A stretch of 59,182 bases of DNA from Clostridium kluyveri DSM 555 (GTDB taxonomy: Bacteria; Bacillota; Clostridia; Clostridiales; Clostridiaceae), in NCBI RefSeq assembly GCF_000016505.1, contig NC_009466.1, positions 1-59,182 of the forward strand, in the 5' to 3' direction. This document shows positions 17,187 through 24,395 of the stretch, in pieces. Below the pieces are notes generated by a model that saw only the letters and a program-made list of their open reading frames with translations, was not told where the DNA came from and made no database searches. The stretch's first letter is position 1; every line of letters starts with the position of its first letter. Made by a program: the position numbers and the translations under genes.

Positions 17187-17395
17187 GGCTGCACCTCCCA
17201 TTCCCCGTTTTGCAATATCTCTGCCACTTGGTTGTCGTCAAAACAAAAACTGAGATTATGAAGCATGCAATTCAACAAATTAAAACCCTTGAAATAACTT
17301 TCTACTCCTTCATCAAAAATTACATGATGTTCCACTTTAACTTTTGTGCCTGAGTTTTTCTTTACAGCTTCCAGTATTTCGTCAAAATTGTTCAT
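17183..17395 (-). CDS. Unknown small protein
   Basis: A 70-residue acidic protein starting MNNFDEILEAVKKNSG; AGGAGGAAAAAAG precedes ATG. No domain recognised. Coupled to the next ORF by ATGA. Confidence 0.55.
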   Translation of the reverse strand: MNNFDEILEAVKKNSGTKVKVEHHVIFDEGVESYFKGFNLLNCMLHNLSFCFDDNQVAEILQNGEWEVQP

Positions 17396-17408
17396 ACTTT
17401 TTTCCTCC

Positions 17409-18200
17409 TTATATTTTTAATTGAATGCCTGTCCAACATCTGCCTATACCAAATGCTGCTTTTTCAAATCCTAGTAGCTCAACTTCCTTACCAAACTTAA
17501 CTTTGGTTAAAGGCTTTACCCCTTCTGTTTTACACCATTTCATATAGGTTTCATGAAGCTCTGCTATTTTGACTTTGCCGGTTTTCTCGCATTGGTTGTC
17601 CACAAATTCCTTTACAGCCATATCACATTGAATACCAGTAGTTTCAAAAACCTCTTCTGGAATATCAATACCGAAGTTCTGCATCAATTTAGTAGCAACA
17701 TTATTCCTGTAACTTTGTGTAGTCTTGGCACATAAAGTTTTGACTGTCCTATTCACCTCTCTTAAGGCATCAATCTTCATTTTAGTTTCCCGAAGACTTA
17801 ACCTTCGTTCCTGCAGCTTATGCTTTGCATTTTCAGCCATTTCCTTTGCCCTAAAATAAGTATTCACCAGCTGTCTTTGTATCTGCCAGGCTAAATCATC
17901 AGTAAAGGATTTTACTAGCATGAGATAACCGGATTCTGTAATTAATATTATTTTGCTTGCTTTTGAACTGATTCCGAAATCCGGAAGTCGTTTAATTATT
18001 TTTAGATCATTATTAGCAAGCTCAAAATAATCTAAATTTTCTTTAAAATGCTTCTGATTGTCCAAAAATCTTTTATTGGCTGTTCCACTTGGTCTTTCAT
18101 GCACTGTATCAATGTCCTTAAAAGTAACTACACGCTGGTGTCTATATTCCTTTACTGCAATTTCTCTTTTTCCGATTATTAAAGATGCTGTGTTCTCCAT
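17409..18200 (-). CDS. ORF6N-domain phage antirepressor-like protein
   Basis: About 263 residues. The N-terminus is an ORF6N DNA-binding domain (EYRHQRVVTFKDIDTVHERP ... KRFLDNQKHFKENLDYFEL), as in phage antirepressors. A coiled segment follows around 125-150, and the C-terminus (ELHETYMKWCKTEGVKPLTK ... FGKEVELLGFEK) resembles the winged-helix end of D5/P4-type primases and other phage KilA-family proteins. ATG at 18200 follows AGAAGGGAG. Being early in the operon next to the repressor, it may lift repression at induction. Confidence 0.75.
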   Translation of the reverse strand: MENTASLIIGKREIAVKEYRHQRVVTFKDIDTVHERPSGTANKRFLDNQKHFKENLDYFELANNDLKIIKRLPDFGISSKASKIILITESGYLMLVKSFTDDLAWQIQRQLVNTYFRAKEMAENAKHKLQERRLSLRETKMKIDALREVNRTVKTLCAKTTQSYRNNVATKLMQNFGIDIPEEVFETTGIQCDMAVKEFVDNQCEKTGKVKIAELHETYMKWCKTEGVKPLTKVKFGKEVELLGFEKAAFGIGRCWTGIQLKI

Positions 18201-18239
18201 GTTCTTCTCCCTTCTTACATATTTTGCCAAATAATCAGT

Positions 18240-18389
18240 TTACCAAGTAAGCTTACTTTTCATGTTCTCATCTATAGGCATTTCACTTAAAATCTCGGAC
18301 TTGCATCTATTAAGTAGTTCCAGTACCTGGCTAATCGTAAGTCCACTTTCTTTTAAATCTTTTCTCATTTTTCTCAACGTGCGATCCAT
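18240..18389 (-). CDS. Small unknown regulator-like protein
   Basis: About 49 residues, starting MDRTLRKMRKDLKESGLTIS. AAAGGAGG precedes ATG at 18389 at good distance. SGLTISQVLELLNRCKSEI could form an HTH-like helix pair. Second gene of the early operon. Confidence 0.5.
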   Translation of the reverse strand: MDRTLRKMRKDLKESGLTISQVLELLNRCKSEILSEMPIDENMKSKLTW

Positions 18390-18446
18390 CACAAGACCTC
18401 CTTTCTCCCACCCAAACAAATTCATGCTTGCTTGGGTGGCTTTAAC

Positions 18447-18593
18447 TTATGCGCTTTGCTGCTCTTTCTCTATACTTTGCTTTTGCAAATAAATACCTTT
18501 AACGATTCCACTAACATAAATCTGATCGTCTCTGGATAGTTCTTGAAAATCTTTTATCATTTCAATTATTCTTTCTGTCTTAGTATTTTTCAT
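18447..18593 (-). CDS. Small protein, first gene of the early operon
   Basis: A 48-residue ORF starting MKNTKTERIIEMIKDFQELS and ending EKEQQSA. AAAGGAGGAG lies just upstream of ATG. It begins about 50 bp downstream of the strong minus-strand promoter at 18644-18672, so it is the first product of lytic transcription. Similar short ORFs (helical, FQELSxDDQxYVxG) occur next to repressors in clostridial prophages; role unknown. Confidence 0.6.
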   Translation of the reverse strand: MKNTKTERIIEMIKDFQELSRDDQIYVSGIVKGIYLQKQSIEKEQQSA

Positions 18594-18643
18594 ATAATCT
18601 CCTCCTTTGACTTTAAACATAAACGTTTTTGCTGTTTAAAATC

Positions 18644-18672
18644 ATTATAATAGTTTTTAAACATATTATCAA
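18644..18672 (-). promoter_or_regulatory. Early (lytic) operon promoter
   Basis: On the minus strand TTGATA (18672-18667) and TATAAT (18649-18644) are 17 bp apart, a near-perfect sigma-A promoter reading into 18593 and the whole early operon. TAAACA/TGTTTA half sites lie inside and around it, so the repressor encoded divergently probably binds here. Confidence 0.75.
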
Positions 18673-18699
18673 TACCTTTTTAAAAATTATAAAATGTTG

Positions 18700-18728
18700 T
18701 TTACAAACATTATAAAAAATGATACAAT
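18700..18728 (+). promoter_or_regulatory. Promoter of the XRE repressor gene
   Basis: TTTACA (18700-18705) and TACAAT (18723-18728) with a 17-bp spacer read toward the repressor ATG at 18760. The minus-10 and minus-35 overlap TGTTTA half sites, suggesting autoregulation. Confidence 0.7.
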
Positions 18729-18759
18729 GTTTATAGTTAATTAGGAGGTATTATTTGAA

Positions 18760-19119
18760 ATGAACGATAGACTAAAAAAAATAAGAAAAGAACTCGATTT
18801 GACCCAAGAAGAGTTCGCCAGTAAAATAGATTTAACCAGGTCTGGACTTGCAAGTATTGAATATGGCAATGTAACTTTAACCGAAAGAAATATAAAAAAG
18901 ATTTGCAGACAATTTAATGTAAACGAAAATTGGTTAAGAACCGGAGATGGTAAAATGTTTAATACAAAGGAAGAAGATAAAGAGCTTCTTGACTTTGTTA
19001 TAAATATACTTGCCGAAAAAGATGAATTTATTAGGAATACATTTTTGACACTTGCAAGACTGGATGAAAAGGAATGGGATGTAATAAAGAAAATAATGAA
19101 TGGTTTAAAAAATAAGTAG
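18760..19119 (+). CDS. XRE-family repressor (cI-like immunity repressor)
   Basis: A 119-residue protein with a textbook N-terminal XRE HTH (LTQEEFASKIDLTRSGLASI, residues about 14-33) and a helical C-terminal half likely used for dimerisation. There is no peptidase domain, so induction would not be by LexA-type self-cleavage. It is the first plus-strand gene and is transcribed away from the early operon through a shared operator region, which marks it as the main lysogeny repressor. TTAGGAGG precedes ATG. Confidence 0.85.
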   Translation: MNDRLKKIRKELDLTQEEFASKIDLTRSGLASIEYGNVTLTERNIKKICRQFNVNENWLRTGDGKMFNTKEEDKELLDFVINILAEKDEFIRNTFLTLARLDEKEWDVIKKIMNGLKNK

Positions 19120-19140
19120 GAATGCTTCCTACTTATTTTT
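19107..19140. terminator. Bidirectional terminator after the repressor gene
   Basis: AAATAAGTAGGAA and TTCCTACTTATTT form a perfect 13-bp stem with loop TGC, with A and T runs on both sides, so it can stop the repressor transcript (plus) and the small ORF at 19140-19232 (minus). The repressor stop codon lies inside it. Confidence 0.85.
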
Positions 19141-19232
19141 CATTGTAAAAACTTTTCAATAAAATGTAAAATTAATTCCAGTTTTGTTCCGTCCTCACAT
19201 TTCTCAATCATCTTAATAATTTTCTTTTTCAT
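19140..19232 (-). CDS. 30-residue small ORF
   Basis: Reads MKKKIIKMIEKCEDGTKLEL followed by ILHFIEKFLQ. A clear ribosome site (AAGGGGGAATTAATT before ATG) supports translation. It is convergent with the repressor and shares its terminator. An amphipathic or membrane-binding helix is possible. No upstream minus-strand promoter was fixed; 19233-19517 has no other gene. Confidence 0.45.
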   Translation of the reverse strand: MKKKIIKMIEKCEDGTKLELILHFIEKFLQ

Positions 19233-19517
19233 AATTAATTCCCCCTTACCAATTTATAATTAATAACTTTTTAATTATTATATATTGTGTGTCAGAAAAA
19301 TTTTTTCAATATTATTCCTTATTTATTCCACACACATCCCCCTTAATATTTCTTGTATATCTTTTCCACTTCAATTATAACCCCGTTTGTGTTAACATGC
19401 TGTTGCGTATTCGACAAATAGAAAACTTTTTTTGTCAAATATTGCTGTAGTTTTTTATATAATTTTCAGTTATATATTATATAATTTAATATGATATAGA
19501 ATTAAGGAGTGATCTGT

Positions 19518-19769
19518 ATGGAACTAATAATAAGATACTATAGGATAAGACAAGGATTGACAGTAAAGCAACTCGCAAATTCAACAGGATATACCCCCGG
19601 ATATATAAATATGCTTGAAAACAATAGCAGGAATCCCAGTTTGGGAACTTTGGAAATAATAGGAAGTCACCTGGAGATTTGCCCTAAATTTTTAATCGTA
19701 AATTGTCTAAGTATAAGATGTGATACCTGTTGTTATAATCCTAAAAATAGATTTTTGTTTTTAGAATAA
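19518..19769 (+). CDS. XRE-family DNA-binding protein
   Basis: About 83 residues with an XRE HTH (LTVKQLANSTGYTPGYINML). The C-terminus has a Cys cluster (IRCDTCCYNPKN) that may bind a metal. ATG at 19518 follows AAGGAGTGATCTGT; an in-frame GTG nine bases earlier overlaps the ribosome site. Second regulator in the immunity region; may tune lysogeny or copy number. Confidence 0.75.
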   Translation: MELIIRYYRIRQGLTVKQLANSTGYTPGYINMLENNSRNPSLGTLEIIGSHLEICPKFLIVNCLSIRCDTCCYNPKNRFLFLE

Positions 19770-19779
19770 CATGAATAAA

Positions 19780-19829
19780 ATTGCAAATATACTATCTTTT
19801 AAAAAAATATTAGATAGTATATTTGCAAT
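19780..19829. terminator. 18-bp perfect inverted repeat between two XRE genes
   Basis: ATTGCAAATATACTATCT (19780-19797) and AGATAGTATATTTGCAAT (19812-19829) are perfect complements around a 14-base loop. It can end transcription of the gene upstream, though no long T run follows, and it could equally be a repressor-binding site. Confidence 0.6.
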
Positions 19830-19890
19830 AACTTATTTTCAATTTCCTTTGTGCTAATATATCCATGATTCATATTTTAGGAGATATAGC

Positions 19891-20229
19891 ATGAGTATAG
19901 ATTTAAGGAAATGTATTGGAGATAAAATATATAATCTACGTATGGAACTTGAATTAAGTCAGGAAGATTTTGTTGCAAGACTCACCCCTAGCTTTTCCAG
20001 GGGAAATTTAAGCAATATCGAAAAGGGATTGACTATACCTAGTTCGGAGTTTGTAAAGGCCGTCTGTGAAGCCTTTAACATATCTTCCGATTGGCTTTTA
20101 GATATAAACAGCACTATAAATATAACTTTAAAAGAAAAGCAGCTCTTAAATATCTATAATAAACTAGATTTAGAAATACGCCAAAACATATTGAACTTAA
20201 TGGAATCTATTGTTAAACAAAATAGTTAA
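19891..20229 (+). CDS. XRE-family transcriptional regulator
   Basis: A 112-residue protein: XRE HTH at about 19-45 (LSQEDFVARLTPSFSRGNLS, IEKGLTIPS) and a helical C-terminal tail (LKEKQLLNIYNKLDLEIRQN). TTAGGAGATATAGC precedes ATG. Third plus-strand regulator in a row. The 130 bp after it are AT-rich without a gene. Confidence 0.78.
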   Translation: MSIDLRKCIGDKIYNLRMELELSQEDFVARLTPSFSRGNLSNIEKGLTIPSSEFVKAVCEAFNISSDWLLDINSTINITLKEKQLLNIYNKLDLEIRQNILNLMESIVKQNS

Positions 20230-20362
20230 TCTAGTCTTTTATCATTACCTTTTGTAATAACAAGCTGTTAATTATAACCTTTTATCCTTTAATATTATAA
20301 ATTATAATATTTTTAGAGAATTGTTTTTTAAAATATAAATTATAGTATTAGAGGTGAATTTC

Positions 20363-21688
20363 ATGAACAATTCTACAGCGTCAAAGTCAGATGATTTACA
20401 ACACGAACTAGAACAATATAGCCAATCTTTAATAAAAGCTAAAAGAAATGCAAAAATATTTGGGATCTTAGAATTCATTTTTCTTATTCCTGGGTTTATG
20501 AATCCGGTACTAGCTATTTTCGTTTTCATCTTTGCTATACTTTTCTTTTCTAACTATATTAAATCAAAAAAAATCACCAAAATAATTAATTCACTGAATA
20601 ATAATACAAACAAAACTATTGTTTCAACCAATAAAGAAAATATCATACCTAAAAATCTTTCAAATAATATAAATAAACCAGATGATATTTATTTAAAAAA
20701 GCTTACTGGTAAAAACAAAAGTATTAATAAATCTCAAGGTGTATTTGACAATTTTGTAGTTGTTGACCTAGAAACTACGGGGTTAGAACCAACAAGAGAT
20801 TATATCATTGAAATAGCTGCAGCCAAATATGAAAATAATGAAATTATAGATACATATACTACATTGGTAAATCCTGAAGTTTTTATTCCTCCAAACATAA
20901 CTAATATAAATCATATTGATAATGATATGGTAAAGGATTGTCCTGAAATAAAAGAAGTTCTTCCTGGTTTTATGAACTTTATTGGACAGTTACCCTTAGT
21001 AGCACATAATGCTCCTTTTGACATAAAATTTTTAAATGCCAATCTTGCACTTTTGGGCTTGTATTTAAATAATCCTATAATCGACACATTGCCTATTAGT
21101 CGAAAACTATTTTCTGAAATAGAAAACCATAAATTAGGCACAATAAAGGAATATTTAAATATAGACGTTCAAGATAGCCATAGAGCCTTACCAGATTGTT
21201 ACGTTTGTGGCCAGATATATCTAGAATACTCCACTAAAGAAAAAAATAAAAAAGCACTTGCTAATATCAAACTTCATTCTGACATAGGGTTAAATAAAGA
21301 AGAATGTTATTCCATTGTAAAAGAAATACTAAAAAAACATAATAAAGACCTCACGTATGTACGGTACGGCTTTACTAGCAATTATTTTGATATAAGAGCA
21401 TTTTATAACTTTCTAAGGTTAAAGCTAAAAGGCAAAAAGTATTATGCTCTTCTAGACAATTCACTTGCAGAAATTAATAGCATGATTCCTGATTTAACTT
21501 TAAAGTATGAAGTCGCTCCAAAATCTGAATCAAATAAAATAAGAATACTTATTAATTCACCAGAAGATTTATATATTCTTGAACCTATAATCATACAAGC
21601 ATTTGATAAGTGCATAGATTCTATGGAATATTACAGGAACAACGTGTCAGTGGCTGAGAAAAATATAGCTGAATATCTAAATACATAG
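20363..21688 (+). CDS. Membrane-anchored DEDDh 3'-5' exonuclease
   Basis: About 441 residues. Two hydrophobic segments near the N-terminus (about 32-46 and 48-66) predict a membrane anchor. From about 130 comes a DnaQ/Pol III epsilon-like exonuclease: VVVDLETTG (motif I), NHIDNDM, VAHNAPFDIKF (motif II) and HRALPDC (motif III with DEDDh His). The last 150 residues are unrecognised. ATG at 20363 follows AGAGGTG. A membrane-tethered nuclease expressed beside lysogeny genes suggests a lysogenic-conversion or superinfection-exclusion role, which is inference. Confidence 0.8.
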   Translation: MNNSTASKSDDLQHELEQYSQSLIKAKRNAKIFGILEFIFLIPGFMNPVLAIFVFIFAILFFSNYIKSKKITKIINSLNNNTNKTIVSTNKENIIPKNLSNNINKPDDIYLKKLTGKNKSINKSQGVFDNFVVVDLETTGLEPTRDYIIEIAAAKYENNEIIDTYTTLVNPEVFIPPNITNINHIDNDMVKDCPEIKEVLPGFMNFIGQLPLVAHNAPFDIKFLNANLALLGLYLNNPIIDTLPISRKLFSEIENHKLGTIKEYLNIDVQDSHRALPDCYVCGQIYLEYSTKEKNKKALANIKLHSDIGLNKEECYSIVKEILKKHNKDLTYVRYGFTSNYFDIRAFYNFLRLKLKGKKYYALLDNSLAEINSMIPDLTLKYEVAPKSESNKIRILINSPEDLYILEPIIIQAFDKCIDSMEYYRNNVSVAEKNIAEYLNT

Positions 21689-21701
21689 ATAGTTCTTTGT
21701 G

Positions 21702-21741
21702 TGCTCTCTTTACATAAATAGAAAATAGTATAAAGAGGGCA
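21702..21741. terminator. Hairpin between convergent exonuclease and rep genes
   Basis: TGCTCTCTTTA (21702-21712) pairs with TAAAGAGGGCA (21731-21741) over 11 bp with one wobble. It lies exactly between two convergent genes. T runs are weak, so efficiency is uncertain. Confidence 0.45.
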
Positions 21742-22617
21742 TCATTCTTCATCTTCTTCATAATTCATATGGTTTAATAACATCTTCTCTAAATCTCCAA
21801 AATTATAATCTCTCTGTTTGAAATTTTCAGATGTATTTTGCTTTCTATTCGCTGGCACTTTCTGTTTATTTTTTTTGTCTTGTCTGTATTTTTCTACTGC
21901 AGCTCTAATCTTTTCAGGGGTATCATTTTTATTTTTTATATGAGTCTCTATTACTGTTCTAAAACCAGCGAAACTTTTTATTCCACTCTCTGCACATACT
22001 TCCAGTATCGTCATTATGTATTCTTTTGAATATTCTTGACAATACTTTATAAACTTAGGTTTAGTAGTCTTTTTTAAATCACAAATATTTTCTTCAAATT
22101 CTTTTATCAAAGAATTTACTACTACTACTAGATCAGTACTTGGTAAATTAGTACTTATTATATTTACGGGTTTTCCAGATACGGAAATGCCGGAAGTGGA
22201 TTCTTCCATATACGGATTTTCCGGAAGTGGATTTATTTTTTTGCTTTTTATAGTTTTGGCCCTTTTTAGTGCAGCTATCTCATTTTTTATTTTTTGTTCT
22301 TTAAAGACTTCTTTTGCTTCAAGTTGAGGAGTTTCATACAAAACCTCTTCCCATTCAGTTATTATATTTTTTTCATTTTTAACTGGTCTTTTTATCATGT
22401 AACCATTTTCTCTTAACTCCCTCAATCCTGCATAAACAGAATCCCTGCCATCCTTTGATTTTTTAATTAGATCACTGACTTGACATTTCCAATTATCGGG
22501 TTTGCTTAAAAGATATGCTAAGATTCCTTTTGCTTTAAAACTTAGGTTACAATCATTTAATCCTGTATTATTTATAGTTGAATAATTTTCATTTTTTTGT
22601 ACTCTGATTGTTGCCAT
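21742..22617 (-). CDS. Plasmid/phage replication initiator-like HTH protein
   Basis: A 291-residue protein of the type MATIRVQKNENYSTINNTGL followed by a winged-helix region (LSFKAKGILAYLLSKPDNWK, SDLIKKSKDGRDSVYAGLRELREN), common as replication initiators or replisome organisers on clostridial plasmids and phages. A Lys-rich linker and a DnaD-like helical end (EYIMTILEVCAESGIKSF) follow. AGGGGG precedes ATG. With a candidate antisense RNA upstream and parMR nearby it is the best candidate for the plasmid Rep. Confidence 0.65.
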   Translation of the reverse strand: MATIRVQKNENYSTINNTGLNDCNLSFKAKGILAYLLSKPDNWKCQVSDLIKKSKDGRDSVYAGLRELRENGYMIKRPVKNEKNIITEWEEVLYETPQLEAKEVFKEQKIKNEIAALKRAKTIKSKKINPLPENPYMEESTSGISVSGKPVNIISTNLPSTDLVVVVNSLIKEFEENICDLKKTTKPKFIKYCQEYSKEYIMTILEVCAESGIKSFAGFRTVIETHIKNKNDTPEKIRAAVEKYRQDKKNKQKVPANRKQNTSENFKQRDYNFGDLEKMLLNHMNYEEDEE

Positions 22618-22706
22618 GTAAAAAACCCCCTAAAATTTCAGAATGTCCCCTAAAATCAAGAAAGTTATTTTTTTACATATAACTATAATATTTTTGTAAT
22701 AGAATA

Positions 22707-22735
22707 TTGACTATCATCAACGAATATCCTATAAT
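22707..22735 (+). promoter_or_regulatory. Strong promoter for a plus-strand small RNA upstream of rep
   Basis: TTGACT (22707-22712), a 17-bp spacer, and consensus TATAAT (22730-22735). It points away from rep into a stretch with no ORF that ends in a hairpin and T run about 95 bases later. Confidence 0.75.
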
Positions 22736-22741
22736 TATAAA

Positions 22742-22838
22742 CATAGAATAGATATATAGAAGGTTAACCTTCTTGTGTTTTAGAAGTGCAGCAATCTCAC
22801 GTCGGCAAACAGAGGATTGCTGCAATTACTTTTTTGTT
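22742..22838 (+). ncRNA. Candidate countertranscript RNA controlling rep
   Basis: Between the strong promoter and a terminator-like hairpin (GCAGCAATC 22788-22796, GATTGCTGC 22815-22823, then TTTTTT) lie about 95 bases without an ORF. They include a perfect 16-bp palindrome (AGAAGGTTAACCTTCT, 22758-22773) and an unusually GC-rich 18-base loop. A weaker minus-strand promoter (TTGCAA 22903-22908, TAATAT 22885-22880) would give rep a leader complementary to all of it. This is the layout of plasmid copy-control antisense RNAs; function is inferred. Confidence 0.55.
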
Positions 22839-22942
22839 TTTATATATAAATTCGATTTAAATACTTGGTTATGTTAATAATATTATATTAATTTAGTATA
22901 ATTTGCAAGGGCAATTGAATATAAAACCAACTGAATAATATA

Positions 22943-22970
22943 TTGATATTTTAGAAAAATTTAGTATAAT
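22943..22970 (+). promoter_or_regulatory. Promoter for a second plus-strand small transcript
   Basis: TTGATA (22943-22948), 16-bp spacer, TATAAT (22965-22970). No ORF follows before the hairpin at 23014-23044. The motif AATTTAGTATAAT is also present at 22890-22902. Confidence 0.6.
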
Positions 22971-22976
22971 ATAACT

Positions 22977-23053
22977 AAGTTCACACAAACCTAAGTCTTT
23001 ATAACTCTAGCAAATCCCCATGCCACTTATGATAGTATGGGGATCTGTTTTTA
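22977..23053 (+). ncRNA. Candidate second small RNA ending near hicB
   Basis: About 75 bases between the promoter at 22943-22970 and a hairpin plus T run, with no usable ORF. Its 3' end overlaps the last bases of hicB on the other strand. It could simply be a short terminated leader; no homologue recognised. Confidence 0.35.
23014..23053 (+). terminator. Rho-independent terminator (plus strand)
   Basis: ATCCCCATGC (23014-23023) and GTATGGGGAT (23035-23044) form a 10-bp stem (one G-U) with an 11-base loop, followed by CTGTTTTT. Confidence 0.7.
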
Positions 23054-23452
23054 GTTTTTGATGTTAAGTTGTTCTTTCAATGCAGCTTGTAGTACCTGCG
23101 AAAAATTGATTTTCTTTTTTTCTGCTTGATATTTTAACCACTGTGGCATGGTCACTGTGGTATTTACTGTTTTATTATTCATTTTGGCACGTATTAATGC
23201 CATATCTGCCTCTACAGGGACTATAAAATTCCCTTTTTTTGTTTCGATTTTTTCTGGTGGTGTTGGCTCTGGAATTTCTTCATTGTCGTCTTCCATATTC
23301 CATAGAAACAATTCCAGTGCTTCTTTTGCCATTGTAAGAGCTTCTGTTAAAGAATCACCCTCGGTTATACATCCAGGTAAATCTGGAAAGCTTACAGTAT
23401 AACCACCATCCTCATAAGCTTCAAACAATGCAGGATACATATATTTATCCAT
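23051..23452 (-). CDS. hicB: HicB-family antitoxin
   Basis: A 133-residue HicB protein: the N-terminal partial RNase-H-like fold (YPALFEAYEDGGYTVSFPDL, GCITEGDSLTEALTMAKEAL) and a C-terminal ribbon-helix-helix DNA-binding part (VNTTVTMPQWLKYQAEKKKI, FSQVLQAAL). HicB neutralises HicA and represses the operon. It lies downstream of hicA, the common hicAB order. AAGGAGG precedes ATG. The pair likely stabilises the plasmid by post-segregational killing. Confidence 0.9.
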   Translation of the reverse strand: MDKYMYPALFEAYEDGGYTVSFPDLPGCITEGDSLTEALTMAKEALELFLWNMEDDNEEIPEPTPPEKIETKKGNFIVPVEADMALIRAKMNNKTVNTTVTMPQWLKYQAEKKKINFSQVLQAALKEQLNIKN

Positions 23453-23496
23453 AATTTCCTCCTTACAAATAATATTTTATATAATCTTATAGTGGT

Positions 23497-23520
23497 GCAG
23501 GGTGTTTATTTCAGCCCTGC
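23497..23520. promoter_or_regulatory. Hairpin at the end of hicA
   Basis: GCAGGG (23497-23502) and CCCTGC (23515-23520) pair around the hicA stop codon. No T run follows on the minus strand, so it may protect the hicA 3' end or set the toxin/antitoxin ratio rather than terminate. Confidence 0.3.
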
Positions 23521-23688
23521 ATCTTTAAGTATTTTGTTAAGTGTTCCTGGTTTTAAATCTTTATTGTGGTAAGGTACTTGGATTTTACCCTTTTTAGTTG
23601 GATGAACAAAATGTTTGTGTGAACCTTCTTGGTTTTTTTGAATCCATCCATCTTTTTTTAAGATTTTAATTAATTCTTTTGGTGTCAT
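23506..23688 (-). CDS. hicA: HicA-family mRNA interferase toxin
   Basis: A 60-residue HicA with the dsRBD-like fold: MTPKELIKILKKDGWIQKNQ, then the catalytic histidine H24 in GSHKHFVHP, and VPYHNKDLKPGTLNKILKDA. HicA cleaves mRNA and arrests growth. AAGGAGG precedes ATG. Promoter and operator lie directly upstream. Confidence 0.92.
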   Translation of the reverse strand: MTPKELIKILKKDGWIQKNQEGSHKHFVHPTKKGKIQVPYHNKDLKPGTLNKILKDAGLK

Positions 23689-23710
23689 CTCCCTTCCTCC
23701 TTACAATTAT

Positions 23711-23739
23711 ATTATAACAAGTGTTGACACACGTGTCAA
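23711..23739 (-). promoter_or_regulatory. hicAB promoter with overlapping operator
   Basis: On the minus strand TTGACA (23739-23734) and TATAAT (23716-23711) are 17 bp apart, full consensus. The minus-35 lies inside the inverted repeat TTGACAC-AC-GTGTCAA (23724-23739), the expected site for HicB autorepression. From 23740 to 24012 no gene is seen. Confidence 0.8.
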
Positions 23740-24012
23740 GTGATATGTGATAAATATTTTAAAATATGTAATAATTTTTTATATTTACATATGATATACA
23801 CAAGACAATGTATAATTATATGAATCTGCATCATACGCATGGCGTAACTTCATTTAATATGGTATTTTTATACAGTATATAAGAATGTTTTGTATAAGAT
23901 ATTGAAAACAGGATACGGAGAGAATGTAATGGGTATATGTGGAATAAAAAATGGAATATAAATATCCTATATATGCTATAATAAAATATAATACTTAAGG
24001 CAGGTGGATAAA

Positions 24013-24342
24013 ATGAACAGAGAAGACCTGAAGGCGATAAAAGACTTACTTAAGGAAGAATTGGAACCTATAAAAGACCAATTAAATAAAAATACCATAA
24101 TTCTTGAAGAAATGAGGACAGATATAAAAACTATCGCTGAAGTACAAAAATCCCACATGGATCAAAATGAAAAAGCCCATATTGAGGTTGTTAAGCCTTT
24201 AAATGAAAAAGTGGATGTTATAGAGCTTGCAGTAAAGGATATTTCAAAGGATGCCAAAGAGCTTAAAGAAAAATTTGATAAAGTAGAGAAAGTGACTATT
24301 CAAAATACTTATGATGTTGCTTATTTAAAAACAATAAAATAG
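24013..24342 (+). CDS. Coiled-coil protein, unknown
   Basis: About 109 residues, almost entirely heptad-patterned (LKEELEPIKDQLNKNTIILE, VIELAVKDISKDAKELKEKF). Similar short coiled-coil proteins are common and uncharacterised in clostridia. ATG at 24013 follows AGGTGG. TATAAT lies about 30 bp upstream. Monocistronic with its own terminator. Confidence 0.65.
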   Translation: MNREDLKAIKDLLKEELEPIKDQLNKNTIILEEMRTDIKTIAEVQKSHMDQNEKAHIEVVKPLNEKVDVIELAVKDISKDAKELKEKFDKVEKVTIQNTYDVAYLKTIK

Positions 24343-24355
24343 AAAACTTTTAGAA

Positions 24356-24390
24356 ATGCACTTGCTTTATGGTGCATCTTAATTTTTATA
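24356..24390 (+). terminator. Terminator after the coiled-coil gene
   Basis: ATGCAC (24356-24361) and GTGCAT (24372-24377) form a 6-bp stem, followed by CTTAATTTTT. Modest stem. Confidence 0.45.
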
Positions 24391-24395
24391 TAATT

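Larger units (their letters stand above)
18612..18734. promoter_or_regulatory. Repressor operator cluster in the divergent switch
   Basis: TGTTTA or its complement TAAACA occurs at about 614, 633, 658, 698 and 728 (add 18000), overlapping both divergent promoters. AATGTTGTTTACAAACATT at about 18693-18711 is nearly palindromic. This is the arrangement expected for operators of the adjacent XRE repressor; binding is inferred. Confidence 0.55.
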
